This document shows, piece by piece, positions 54,953-63,746 of a DNA stretch of 64,000 nucleotides; positions within the stretch are counted from its first letter, which is position 1; each line of letters opens with the position of its first letter. A program made the position numbers and the translations under genes. The notes beneath the pieces are model-generated. The model searched no databases. It was not told the DNA's origin and saw only the letters and a list, made by a program, of their open reading frames with translations. Source of the stretch: Bin87 sp965243255 (GTDB lineage: Bacteria > Chloroflexota > Dehalococcoidia > Lucifugimonadales > UBA3495); NCBI GenBank assembly GCA_965243255.1, contig CBDEUH010000004.1:248001-312000 (forward strand), given 5' to 3'.

Positions 54953-55870
54953 ATGGCTCGTTTTGACTACCTGGAGCCGCACTCCCTGGACGAGGCGCTC
55001 CAAATGCTGGCCGCGGGTGGTGACAACACCTGCCTCGTCGCCGGCAGCACCGATTTCCTGGTGCGTTGGCGCACCGGCGTGTGGCGTCCCGACACCGTCG
55101 TTTGTATGCAGCACGTGCCCGGACTGGATTACATCCGCTGGAATCCCGACGACGGCCTGTCCATCGGGGCCATGGCCACCGTGCAGGACATCGAGCAGAA
55201 CGCCGACGTGCGCAGCCGCTATCCGGCCCTGACCGCTGGCGCAACGGCCTTCGCCGGCGTACAGGTGCGGAACCTGGCCACCGTCGCCGGCAACGTCTGC
55301 AACGCCTCGCCCGCCGGCGATACCCTGCCCGCACTGCTGGCCCACAACGCCCAATGCTTCATCGTGAGTTCCACGGGCCAGCGCTGGCTGCCGCTGGACG
55401 AGCTGTTCGTCGGGCCGGGCCGTACCGCATTGGCATCCGGCGAAGTCCTGGCCGAGCTTCGCCTGCCGCCGCCTCCGCCCAACACCGGCGGCCTCTACAT
55501 CAAGCACAGCCCCCGGGGCGCTATGGACATATCCGCCGTTGGCGTTGCCTCGGTGGCGAGCCTGGCTGAAGATGGAACCTGCGCCGCCGTTCGCATCGCC
55601 CTGGGCGCGGTGGCTCCGACCCCACTGCGGGCTTACGGCGCCGAGGGTCGGCTGGTGGGCCAGCAGCCTACCGACGCCAACCTCGCCGAGGCTGCCCGAC
55701 TGTCCGCGCAATCCTGCAACCCCATCGCCGACGTGCGCAGCGGCGCCGACTATCGCCGGGACATGGTGCGCGTCCTGACCGAACGCACCCTGCGCCACGC
55801 CGTGGCCACTGCCGGCAGCGCGCCTGACTTTGCTGAAATCCGACGCCTGGCCGTCCAAACCGCCTGGTAA
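54953..55870 (+). CDS. Molybdenum hydroxylase FAD-binding subunit (CoxM/XdhB type)
   Basis: A 305-residue FAD subunit of the xanthine dehydrogenase/CO dehydrogenase family. The N-terminal FAD-binding residues are in LVAGSTDFLVRWRTG and TVAGNVCNASPAGDTLP; the C-terminal domain has the ALGAVAPTPLRAYG strand. It passes electrons from the Fe-S subunit to FAD. First gene of the M-S-L operon, behind a good promoter. Confidence 0.92.
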   Translation: MARFDYLEPHSLDEALQMLAAGGDNTCLVAGSTDFLVRWRTGVWRPDTVVCMQHVPGLDYIRWNPDDGLSIGAMATVQDIEQNADVRSRYPALTAGATAFAGVQVRNLATVAGNVCNASPAGDTLPALLAHNAQCFIVSSTGQRWLPLDELFVGPGRTALASGEVLAELRLPPPPPNTGGLYIKHSPRGAMDISAVGVASVASLAEDGTCAAVRIALGAVAPTPLRAYGAEGRLVGQQPTDANLAEAARLSAQSCNPIADVRSGADYRRDMVRVLTERTLRHAVATAGSAPDFAEIRRLAVQTAW

Positions 55871-55884
55871 GAGAGGTTGCCACA

Positions 55885-56361
55885 ATGAAACAACCCCTGA
55901 CCCTCAACATCAACGGCGAATCCCGCCTGATGCTGGTGGAACCCTATTACTCCCTTCTGGATTGCCTCCGTGATGAAGCCGGGCTCACCGGCTCCAAGAA
56001 AGGCTGCGACGAAGGCGACTGCGGCGCCTGCACCGTCCTCATGGATGGCAAGCCCGTAACCTCGTGCCTCGTCCTCGCCCACAGCGCCCACGACGCCGAG
56101 ATTACCACCATCGAGGGTTTGGCCGACGTTGACCAGCTCAACCCGGTGCAGCGCGCTTTCGTGGAGCACGGCGGACTGCAGTGCGGCTTCTGCATCCCCG
56201 GCCTGATAATGTCCGCCACGGGATTCCTGCAGGCCAATCCGAACCCCACCGAGGAAGATGTCCGGTTCGCCATCGGCGGCAACCTCTGCCGCTGCACCGG
56301 CTACGCCCGCGTCATCGAGGCGATCATGGCCGCCGCCGATGAGATGCGCCAATCCGCCTGA
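55885..56361 (+). CDS. Molybdenum hydroxylase [2Fe-2S] subunit (CoxS/XdhC type)
   Basis: A 158-residue small subunit with two [2Fe-2S] clusters. The plant-type site is GCDEGDCGACTV plus a later SCL; the second site is LQCGFCIPG and LCRCTGY. All eight Cys are present. It carries electrons from the molybdenum centre to FAD and starts 14 nt after the FAD subunit. Confidence 0.95.
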   Translation: MKQPLTLNINGESRLMLVEPYYSLLDCLRDEAGLTGSKKGCDEGDCGACTVLMDGKPVTSCLVLAHSAHDAEITTIEGLADVDQLNPVQRAFVEHGGLQCGFCIPGLIMSATGFLQANPNPTEEDVRFAIGGNLCRCTGYARVIEAIMAAADEMRQSA

Positions 56362-56410
56362 CCGTTGCTCACCAGCGTTTCCAGCCCCGACTCCGATACG
56401 GAGGCAACCG

Positions 56411-58687
56411 ATGACCACCCAGTTCAAAGTCCTGGAACAAAACCATCCCCGCGTTGACGCTTACGAGAAGGTAACCGGGCGCGCCACCTACGCATCGGAC
56501 GTGTACCTCCCCGGTATGCTGGCCTGCAAGCTGCTGCCCAGCGCCCGCAACCACGCCCGCATCGTCAGCATTGACACCACTCAGGCCGCTGCATTGCCCG
56601 GCGTCCGCGCCGTCATCACCGGCGTCGATTTCCCCGACGTGCGTTTCGGCTCCGGCGCTCTGCGCGACCGCTACGTGATGCCCCGCGAGGTGGTCAATTT
56701 CGTTGGCGAACCCATCGCCGCCGTCGCCGCCGATGACGAAGCCATTGCCGAAGAGGCCGTTGAACTCATCAAGGTTGAGTACGAAGACATCCCGTCGGTA
56801 GTCAACCCGCTGGTCGCCATGGTGGACGGCGCGGCATCAGTGCATCCCGACCTGGAAAACTACGAAGGCTACGGCTTCACCATGGGCCACAACGTCAGCA
56901 CCCTGCTGGACGCCGACCGCGGCGATGTCGAGCAGGCCTTCCGCGACGCCGACGTTGTCGTCGAGGACGTGTACCGCTCCCAGGGCATCAACCAGGGTTT
57001 CCTGGAGCCCATGGCCTGCGTCGCCGACGTGGAACCCGGCGGCCGGTTGGTGATTTACGCCTCCACCCAGGGGCCCTACCCGGTGCGCGCCTCCCTGGCC
57101 GCCGTGCTGGAAATGCCCGTTTCCCGCATCCGCATCGTGCCCATGGAATTGGGCGGCGGATTCGGCGCGAAGCTCCGCCTCGCCTTTGAAGCCTTCCCGG
57201 CCCTGCTGGCCATGCGCACCGGACGCCCGGTCAAGCTGGTCAACACCCGGGAAGAAGTCTTCACCATGAACGGCCCCCGCCTGCCGGTTACCAACTACAT
57301 CCGCTCCGGCGTGATGAAAGACGGCACCATAACCGCGCGGGAAGCCTACACCATCTTCGACGTTGGCGCTTACCTGGGGGCCGGCCCAAACTCCGGCATC
57401 GGCCACGGCATCGGCGCCTACCGCATCCCCAACTTCCGGCTCCGCTCCTACGGCGTCTATACCAACAAGATCTACGTCGGCTCCTACCGCGCCTCCGGCG
57501 TCGCCGATATGACCTTCGCCGTCGAATCGCACATGGACCACATCGCCCACGAAATCGGTGTTGACCCCTACGAGTTGCGCTTGCAGAACGCCCTGCGCGA
57601 GGGCGACGTGTCGGTCAGTGGCGCCGTCGTCCCCGGCAACGGCCTCATCGAAACCCTGGAAGCGGTCAAGGAACGGATTGACTGGCCCCGTGATTTGGAA
57701 GACGGACACGGCATCGGCCTGGCCCTATGCGAATGGCGCAGCGGCAGCGGCCCGTCCACCGCCGCCATCAGCGTCAACGACGACGGCACCGTGAGCCTCC
57801 TGACCGGCTCGGTGGACATCTCCGGCAGCGATACGTCCCTGGCCGCCATCGCCGCCGAAGCCTTGGGCATCCCCATGGAGAAGGTCATCGTCGCCAAGCG
57901 CGATACCGACCTCGCCCCCTACACCGGGCAGTCCGGCGGCAGTCGCATCGTGTACAGCCAGGGTACCGCCGTGCAGCGCGCCGCCGAGGACACCGTGCAA
58001 AAGCTGATGGCCCTGGCCGCCGAGCGCTTGGGCGTCCCCGAGGATGCCCTGGGCTGCGAAGATGGCCGGGTGTACGTGATGGACAACGAACCCCAGGGGC
58101 TGACCTTCGCCCAGCTGGCCGCCGCCAGCGTTACGTCCCGGGGCGGACCCATCATCGGCACGGCCTCCCTGTCCAGTATGCCCTACACCCCGGTATTCGC
58201 GGCCCAGGCTGCAGAGGTAAAGGTTGACCGCGACACCGGACAGGTGAAAGTCCTGCGCTACATCCAGGCCCAGGACGTGGGCGTCGCCATCAACCCCATG
58301 GCCGTGGAAGGCCAGTTGGACGGCGGCGTGGTGCAGGGTATCGGCCGCGCCCTCACCGAAGACCAGCAGTTCGACCCGGACACCGGCGCCGTCCGCAACC
58401 CGTCCTTTGCCTCCTACCTGATGCCGTTGGCCATCGACCTGCCGGAGATCGAAGACGTGCTGATCAGGGTTCCCGCCGAGGACGGCCCCTTTGGCGCCCG
58501 CGCCGTGGCCGAACCTCCCGGTTTCGGCCCGCCGGCCGCCATCGCCAACGCCGTGTACGATGCCGTGGGCGTCCGCGTCAAGCAGCTCCCGCTGTCCGGC
58601 GAGCGCGTGCGGGCTGCCCTCAACGGGGAGTACGACGACATCCCCTTCGACGTTGCCGCCCTGCGCCGAGCGGAGGGATTGGACTAA
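56411..58687 (+). CDS. Molybdenum hydroxylase molybdopterin-binding subunit (XDH/CoxL type)
   Basis: A 758-residue catalytic subunit. It has the N-terminal KVTGRATYASDVYLPGML block, the moco-contacting LGGGFGAKL and the late GVAINPMAVEGQLDGGVVQG block, and AEPPGFGPPAAI carrying the conserved active-site Glu. The loop equivalent to the CO-dehydrogenase Cys reads SYRASG, so it is not a true form I CoxL. It should hydroxylate an unknown aromatic, aldehyde or heterocyclic substrate. The ATG at 56411 has GGAGG; the upstream frame overlaps the small subunit. Confidence 0.93.
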   Translation: MTTQFKVLEQNHPRVDAYEKVTGRATYASDVYLPGMLACKLLPSARNHARIVSIDTTQAAALPGVRAVITGVDFPDVRFGSGALRDRYVMPREVVNFVGEPIAAVAADDEAIAEEAVELIKVEYEDIPSVVNPLVAMVDGAASVHPDLENYEGYGFTMGHNVSTLLDADRGDVEQAFRDADVVVEDVYRSQGINQGFLEPMACVADVEPGGRLVIYASTQGPYPVRASLAAVLEMPVSRIRIVPMELGGGFGAKLRLAFEAFPALLAMRTGRPVKLVNTREEVFTMNGPRLPVTNYIRSGVMKDGTITAREAYTIFDVGAYLGAGPNSGIGHGIGAYRIPNFRLRSYGVYTNKIYVGSYRASGVADMTFAVESHMDHIAHEIGVDPYELRLQNALREGDVSVSGAVVPGNGLIETLEAVKERIDWPRDLEDGHGIGLALCEWRSGSGPSTAAISVNDDGTVSLLTGSVDISGSDTSLAAIAAEALGIPMEKVIVAKRDTDLAPYTGQSGGSRIVYSQGTAVQRAAEDTVQKLMALAAERLGVPEDALGCEDGRVYVMDNEPQGLTFAQLAAASVTSRGGPIIGTASLSSMPYTPVFAAQAAEVKVDRDTGQVKVLRYIQAQDVGVAINPMAVEGQLDGGVVQGIGRALTEDQQFDPDTGAVRNPSFASYLMPLAIDLPEIEDVLIRVPAEDGPFGARAVAEPPGFGPPAAIANAVYDAVGVRVKQLPLSGERVRAALNGEYDDIPFDVAALRRAEGLD

Positions 58688-58694
58688 CCGCCCC

Positions 58695-58719
58695 TCTCAT
58701 CCTGAGCTTGTCCAAGGAC
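58695..58719. repeat. Dispersed repeat, family B, copy 3
   Basis: CTCATCCTGAGCTTGTCCAA-type element between the Mo-hydroxylase operon and the PPOX gene; related to the copies at 27683 and 30533. Confidence 0.6.
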
Positions 58720-58727
58720 CGTATCCG

Positions 58728-59150
58728 TTAGTCCGTCCGCCCGTACGCGTGGGCCGGCGTTACGATTACGCCGTACCGCCCATCGTCCCGCATTGCCTGG
58801 TCGTATTCCGGCCAGTTGGGATGTTCTTTGCCGGCTGCCGTCCGGTACACGTTGCGCAGGGTTTCCCGATACTCGTCTGCGCTGACGGTATCAACGCCGA
58901 CCAGCCGGGCCTCGCCTTCCAGCACCACGAAGTTGCGCCAGTCGTCGGTACCCACCAGGATGGTGCAGCGCGGGTCCCGGCGCAGGTTCCGCAGCTTGGC
59001 CCGGTCCGCCGTGGTGGTGAAGGCTGCCCCGTCGCCGTATAACCCGCAGGTGACGATGCTCATCTGCGCCGCGCCGTTGCGCCGGAAGGTGGTCAGCGCC
59101 CCGTTGTGATGGTTGGTCAGAAACTCCCGTTGTGCGTCCGTCAGCATCAT
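58728..59150 (-). CDS. PPOX-class (pyridoxamine oxidase-like) F420- or FMN-dependent protein
   Basis: A 140-residue split-beta-barrel flavin-binding protein of the type annotated as PPOX-class F420-dependent enzyme. It begins LTDAQREFLTNHHNGALTTF, with RAKLRNLRRDPRCTILVG in the middle. Substrate unknown. GGAGA precedes the ATG. It lies 19 nt downstream of sbcC, same strand, so may be co-transcribed with it. Confidence 0.85.
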   Translation of the reverse strand: MMLTDAQREFLTNHHNGALTTFRRNGAAQMSIVTCGLYGDGAAFTTTADRAKLRNLRRDPRCTILVGTDDWRNFVVLEGEARLVGVDTVSADEYRETLRNVYRTAAGKEHPNWPEYDQAMRDDGRYGVIVTPAHAYGRTD

Positions 59151-59169
59151 ACTGTCTCCTCGATCTTGG

Positions 59170-61737
59170 CTAACTCAACCAGAATTGCGAACCCTGCTCC
59201 GTCTTCAACACTTCAATGCGCACCGGAAACAGGTCCTTCAAGTCGTCCAGATGGGTTATCACGATGATTTTCTCGAAGTCGTCCTGGATGGAAGCGATGG
59301 CGTCAACGATGCGCTCCCGGCCGGCGGCGTCCTGCGTGCCAAACCCCTCGTCGATGAACAGCGTTGGCAGGGGCGCGCCTAACCGCTGGGACAGCACCTT
59401 GGACAACGCTATCCGCAGCGCCAGGTTGATGCGAAACGCCTCGCCGCCGCTGAACAGGTCGTAGCTGCGCGATCCCAGCTCGTCGCTGACCAGTATGTCC
59501 AGCGTTTCGGTCACGCTGCCGCCCTGATTGGTTCGCTGCGTTTCCAGCTTGACCGCCAGCCGGTTGTCGGTCATCCGCCCCAGCAGGTGGTTGGCTTCGG
59601 TTTCAATATGCGGCACGGCAGCATCAATCAGCATCGCCGGCACGCCGCTGCGCCCGAAGGCGGCGTACAGTTCCTGGTACAGGCCCTGCTCCGCCTGCGC
59701 CTCGCCATGACTTCGCTCCAGGCTGGCGATTTCATCGATGTACCCCCGTCGCCGCTCGCCGTCGCCATGCAGCCGTCCCCTCCGCGCCAGCAGTTCGTCC
59801 CGCTCCAGCGACAAAGCGGAGACCACCGATTCAGCGGACTCCACCGCCGCCTCTCGCTGCGGCAGCTGGGCCACCGCCCCACGGGCCTCGGCCAACCCGG
59901 CCTCGGCCTGCGCCAATTCGTCCCGCCAACGCGCCGCCTGTGTTTCACTCTGCCGCAGCTCCTCTTCATCATCAGGTAGTCGGGCCAGCGCCGCGTCCAG
60001 ATCCCGGCGCTCCGACTCCCAATGCAGCAGCGCTTGCGCCGCGCGGTAAGCCTCCTCCCGTCGGGCGTCGTCGTAGTCCAGGGACGCAATCGCCGCATCA
60101 ATCTCAACGATGCCCTCCCGTTCGTCGCCGGCGAAATCCCCGATGGCCAGCGCCCCTTGCAGCCGGGCCAGCCGGGGCTTCAGCAATCCCAGCTGTTCTT
60201 TGGCGGCGTCGCTTTGCCGGCTCTGCTGTTCCAGCCGTCCCCGTTCCTGCTGCGCCTGCCGCTGCCGACGGGCCAGCGCGCTGCGCCGCCCTTCCGCCTC
60301 GCCGACCAGCTGGGTATGCTGCTGGGTAAGTTCCCCCAGGATTCGGTTGATTTCTTTATGCTGCGTCAACTTGGCCTGAATCTCCGCGTCGTACCACTGG
60401 GCAATGTCGCCGCAGGTATCCTCGGTCAGCGGCCGGCGGCACAGCGGACACAACGCGCCGGCCGATGCCATCTCCCGTTGCCTGGCCCGCAGTTCCTTCC
60501 CGTCGGCAACGCACCGCTCCAGCTCGCCCTGCTGCACCGCGATGACGCCGTGCAATTCAGCGGCCTCCGCGTTTTGAGCGTCCATAGCATCCTCTTCAAT
60601 GACCAGCTTCTCTTCGGCCCTGCTCAAATCCGCCAGCTGCGCGGCAATCTGACCGCCCTGCTCGGCCAGCGGTTCCAACTCCTCCCGGATGCGCCGCGCC
60701 AGTTCCAGCGATTCCGTAGTCAACGCCGACTCCTCGCGGTCAATGGTGGCCTGCAATATGTTCCGACGCTCCCGCAGCCCGTCATGCTCCCTCCGCGCTG
60801 CCTCCAGCCTTTCCAATTCTTGCCGCGCCGCCGTCAGCCCCTGCACTCCCGCGTCGATTTCTCCGGCCTGCTCCCTGCGGGCTTGCGTATCTGCGATGCG
60901 TCGCCGGGCCGTAGCGATGGCATCCTTCGCTCGCCGTATGTCCTCGCCCAGCGTGGCAACCTGCCGTTCGACCGCCGCCAACTCTGCTTCCTTACGACGC
61001 AGTTCGTCCACAGCGCGGCGTTTCTCTGCGGCCGACGCCGACGCCGCCGCCAGCTCGCCGTCCAGCCCGGTCAGACGCTGCTCCACCGCCGCCAGTTCCT
61101 GCGTCGGGTCGGGAATGGCCCCCAGCGCCGTTTGGGATTGCGTCAGCGCTCCCTCGGCCCGCGCTGCCCGGTCCTGCCACTCGGCCCGGCGGTCCCGGGC
61201 GGCAGACTGCATAGTCTCGTATAGACCCAATCCCAGGATGGACGAAAGCACCTCCTTCCGCTCCGACGGCGTCTTGCGGGTGAATTCGTCCGACCGTCCC
61301 TGCAGCAGAAAGGCCGAGTTCACGAACGTGTCGTAGTCCATGCCCACCAGCCGCCGGATGCGATTGTTGGTCTCGTTCAGCGTGTTGCCGGTAATCGCCC
61401 GCGGGTGGTCGGCGTCATCCAGCACGAACAGGTCTAGCTCCGAGCGTCCCCGTCCGGCGCTCCGACGTCGCCGGATGGCCCGGTAGGTCTGCCCCTGGGC
61501 CTGGAAGTCCAGCTCTACCCGGCACTCGCTTTCGCCGTAGCTAATCAGCCCGTCGTGGTTCCGGCTGCCCGTGCGCGCCTGACCCCACAGGCACCAGGTC
61601 ATCGCGTCCAGCAGGGCCGACTTGCCGTGCCCGTTGGCCCCGCAGAGACAGGCCACGTGAACCCCCCGCAAATCCAGCGGCGGCACGTCTTCCCGGTAAC
61701 ACAGAAAGTTGCGGACGGACAGCTTCAGCGGAATCAT
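59170..61737 (-). CDS. sbcC: SbcC/Rad50-like nuclease-complex ATPase
   Basis: An 855-residue SMC-type ATPase. The Walker A loop GANGHGKSALLD is near the N-terminus. Long coiled-coil arms follow, carrying the zinc hook CPLCRRPL at about residue 430. The C-terminal signature LFSGGEAFRINLALRIAL and Walker B TLFIDEGFGTQD complete the head. With SbcD (Mre11) it opens hairpins and blocked DNA ends. No sbcD gene is in view downstream, which is unusual as the pair is usually adjacent. The start has only a weak ribosome-binding site. Confidence 0.9.
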   Translation of the reverse strand: MIPLKLSVRNFLCYREDVPPLDLRGVHVACLCGANGHGKSALLDAMTWCLWGQARTGSRNHDGLISYGESECRVELDFQAQGQTYRAIRRRRSAGRGRSELDLFVLDDADHPRAITGNTLNETNNRIRRLVGMDYDTFVNSAFLLQGRSDEFTRKTPSERKEVLSSILGLGLYETMQSAARDRRAEWQDRAARAEGALTQSQTALGAIPDPTQELAAVEQRLTGLDGELAAASASAAEKRRAVDELRRKEAELAAVERQVATLGEDIRRAKDAIATARRRIADTQARREQAGEIDAGVQGLTAARQELERLEAARREHDGLRERRNILQATIDREESALTTESLELARRIREELEPLAEQGGQIAAQLADLSRAEEKLVIEEDAMDAQNAEAAELHGVIAVQQGELERCVADGKELRARQREMASAGALCPLCRRPLTEDTCGDIAQWYDAEIQAKLTQHKEINRILGELTQQHTQLVGEAEGRRSALARRQRQAQQERGRLEQQSRQSDAAKEQLGLLKPRLARLQGALAIGDFAGDEREGIVEIDAAIASLDYDDARREEAYRAAQALLHWESERRDLDAALARLPDDEEELRQSETQAARWRDELAQAEAGLAEARGAVAQLPQREAAVESAESVVSALSLERDELLARRGRLHGDGERRRGYIDEIASLERSHGEAQAEQGLYQELYAAFGRSGVPAMLIDAAVPHIETEANHLLGRMTDNRLAVKLETQRTNQGGSVTETLDILVSDELGSRSYDLFSGGEAFRINLALRIALSKVLSQRLGAPLPTLFIDEGFGTQDAAGRERIVDAIASIQDDFEKIIVITHLDDLKDLFPVRIEVLKTEQGSQFWLS

Positions 61738-61765
61738 CTCGCCGCCGATTGTAACATTGGGCGGG

Positions 61766-61774
61766 TGATATAAT
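61766..61774 (+). promoter_or_regulatory. Extended -10 promoter of the ABC-2 exporter operon
   Basis: TGATATAAT, ending 20 nt before the ATG, with a TTGTAA box 14 nt upstream of the -10 (short spacing). Confidence 0.45.
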
Positions 61775-61794
61775 TATCGCCCGGTTCGAACATA

Positions 61795-62589
61795 ATGACG
61801 ACGCCAGACCAGCAGAACATTTCCAACGGCGACGACCCCATTATCATTGTGGAAGGGCTGCGGAAGCGCTACGCCGACATCCAGGCCGTGGATGGCGTGT
61901 CCTTTACCGTGAACAAAGGCGAGGTTTTCGCCCTCCTCGGCCCCAACGGTTCAGGCAAGACCACTACCATCGAAATCATCGAAGGGATGCGCGCCGCCGA
62001 CAGCGGCAAGGCTACCGTCGCCGGCATCAATGTCTCCAGCGACCCTCGGGCCGTCAAACAGGTGATCGGCGTCCAGTTGCAGAGCAGCGCGTTTTTCGAG
62101 CACTTGCAGCTCCAGGAAATCCTCAAGATGCTGGGCAGCATCTACCGGATGAAAATTGACCCGGAGCCTCTGCTGACTACTGTTGACCTCTGGGAGCGCC
62201 GTTCCGCGTCCTTTCGCACCCTGTCCGGCGGTCAGAAGCAGCGGTTCGCCATCGCCGCCGCCCTGGTCAACGACCCTAGCGTAGTGTTCCTCGACGAACC
62301 CACCACCGGCCTGGACCCCCAGGCCCGCCATCTGATGTGGGAAACCATCCAGAGCTGGAAGGCCCAGGGCCGTACCATCGTGCTGACCACCCACTACATG
62401 GAGGAGGCCGAGGAACTCTGCGACCGGGTCGCCGTGATGGATTCCGGCCGCATCATCACCATGGATACACCCGACGCCCTCATCGACGACCTGCTGGCCC
62501 GCGGCTTCCACCGGCAGCAGGAAGTGCGTTCCGCTACCCTGGAAGATGTTTTCCTGGACCTGACCGGACGCTCCCTGCGCGAGTTTTAG
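61795..62589 (+). CDS. ABC-2 exporter ATP-binding protein
   Basis: A 264-residue ATPase with Walker A GPNGSGKTTTIEI, signature LSGGQKQRFAIA, Walker B VVFLDEPTTGLD and the His-switch TTHYMEEAEEL. This pattern fits drug/lipid exporters of the ABC-2 (NodI/DrrA) type. It ends 1 nt before the permease GTG. Confidence 0.93.
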   Translation: MTTPDQQNISNGDDPIIIVEGLRKRYADIQAVDGVSFTVNKGEVFALLGPNGSGKTTTIEIIEGMRAADSGKATVAGINVSSDPRAVKQVIGVQLQSSAFFEHLQLQEILKMLGSIYRMKIDPEPLLTTVDLWERRSASFRTLSGGQKQRFAIAAALVNDPSVVFLDEPTTGLDPQARHLMWETIQSWKAQGRTIVLTTHYMEEAEELCDRVAVMDSGRIITMDTPDALIDDLLARGFHRQQEVRSATLEDVFLDLTGRSLREF

Positions 62590-62590
62590 C

Positions 62591-63691
62591 GTGCTGACCA
62601 ACCCCGCCATCTACCTAACCTGGATGTCCATTCGGATGTGGCTGCGCGACCGGGCCGCCCTCTTCTGGACCTTCTTTCTCCCCATGGTCATCATGGTCAT
62701 CTTCGGCCTGCTCAACTTCGGCGAGCTGGGCAAGGTGAACCTGGGCATCGTTGACCTGGCCCAGAACGAAACCTCCGCCCGCTTCGTTGACCGGACGAAG
62801 GATATAGAATCCCTGCGCATTACCACCGGAGGCGAGACCGACGAACTGGACGCGCTGACCAATGGCCGCCGCGACCTGGTGCTGATCCTGCCCGAGAACT
62901 TCGGCCCTGCCGCCGAATCCCAGGGGGCACAGTGGCCGGCCGTCGCCATCCGCGTTCTCTACCACGCCAGCCGTCCGGCCGAGTCCCAGGTCGGCCTGAG
63001 CCTGGTCCAATCTGGCATCGACGAGATGAACTTCGCCCTCACCGGTGCGGAGCGACTGGTTACCCTGGAATCCGAGGCCGTCGCCGCTCGGGACCTGGGC
63101 TACATCGACTTCCTCATGCCCGGCGTCATTGGTATGTCCATTATGCAGCTGGGCCTGTTCAGCGTCGCTTTCAGCTTCGTCACCATGAAGCGGGAAGGCG
63201 TCCTGCGCCGCCTGCTGGCCACGCCGCTGAACCCGGCCACGCTGTTGTCCGCGCAGGTGGTCACCCGGCTCATCGTCGTGATATTGCAAACCCTGATTCT
63301 GGCCGCCGTCGCCGTGTTCATCTTCGGCGCCGAGTTTGCCGGCAACTTTTTCGCCGTGCTGCTGGCCGCCGGCCTGGGCGGAGCCGTCTTCCTGGCCCTG
63401 GGGTTCGCCGTGTCGGGCTGGGCCCGCACCGAGCAGCAGGCCGCCCCGCTGGCCAACATCGTCTCGCTGCCCATGATGTTCCTGTCCGGCGTTTTCTTCT
63501 CCCGCGACGTGCTGCCCGGCATCCTGCAAACCGTCACCGACTACCTGCCGCTCACCTTCCTGGTGGAAGCAATCCGCGGCATGACCGTGCAGGGCGACTC
63601 CATTATCACCCAGTGGCCCAATTTTCTCGGCATGGCCGTCTGGTTTGTGATAGCCTTCATCATCGCCAATCGCACCTTCCGCTGGGAATAG
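62591..63691 (+). CDS. ABC-2 exporter permease
   Basis: A 366-residue ABC-2 type membrane protein. There is an N-terminal transmembrane helix, a large external domain (about 55-170) and then five transmembrane helices containing FLMPGVIGMSIMQLG and LPMMFLSGVFFSRDVLPG. GTG start directly follows the ATPase. Exported substrate unknown. Confidence 0.9.
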   Translation: MLTNPAIYLTWMSIRMWLRDRAALFWTFFLPMVIMVIFGLLNFGELGKVNLGIVDLAQNETSARFVDRTKDIESLRITTGGETDELDALTNGRRDLVLILPENFGPAAESQGAQWPAVAIRVLYHASRPAESQVGLSLVQSGIDEMNFALTGAERLVTLESEAVAARDLGYIDFLMPGVIGMSIMQLGLFSVAFSFVTMKREGVLRRLLATPLNPATLLSAQVVTRLIVVILQTLILAAVAVFIFGAEFAGNFFAVLLAAGLGGAVFLALGFAVSGWARTEQQAAPLANIVSLPMMFLSGVFFSRDVLPGILQTVTDYLPLTFLVEAIRGMTVQGDSIITQWPNFLGMAVWFVIAFIIANRTFRWE

Positions 63692-63699
63692 TCTTTATA

Positions 63700-63735
63700 C
63701 CGTCATTCCCGCGAAAGCGGGAATCCAGAGCGCCG
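63700..63735. repeat. REP-like palindromic repeat, family A, copy 3
   Basis: CCGTCATTCCCGCGAAAGCG-type element between the exporter permease and ffh. It is the best-matched copy of the family, with arms CCCGC/GCGGG separated by GAAA. Confidence 0.75.
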
Positions 63736-63746
63736 AGAGTCGCACC

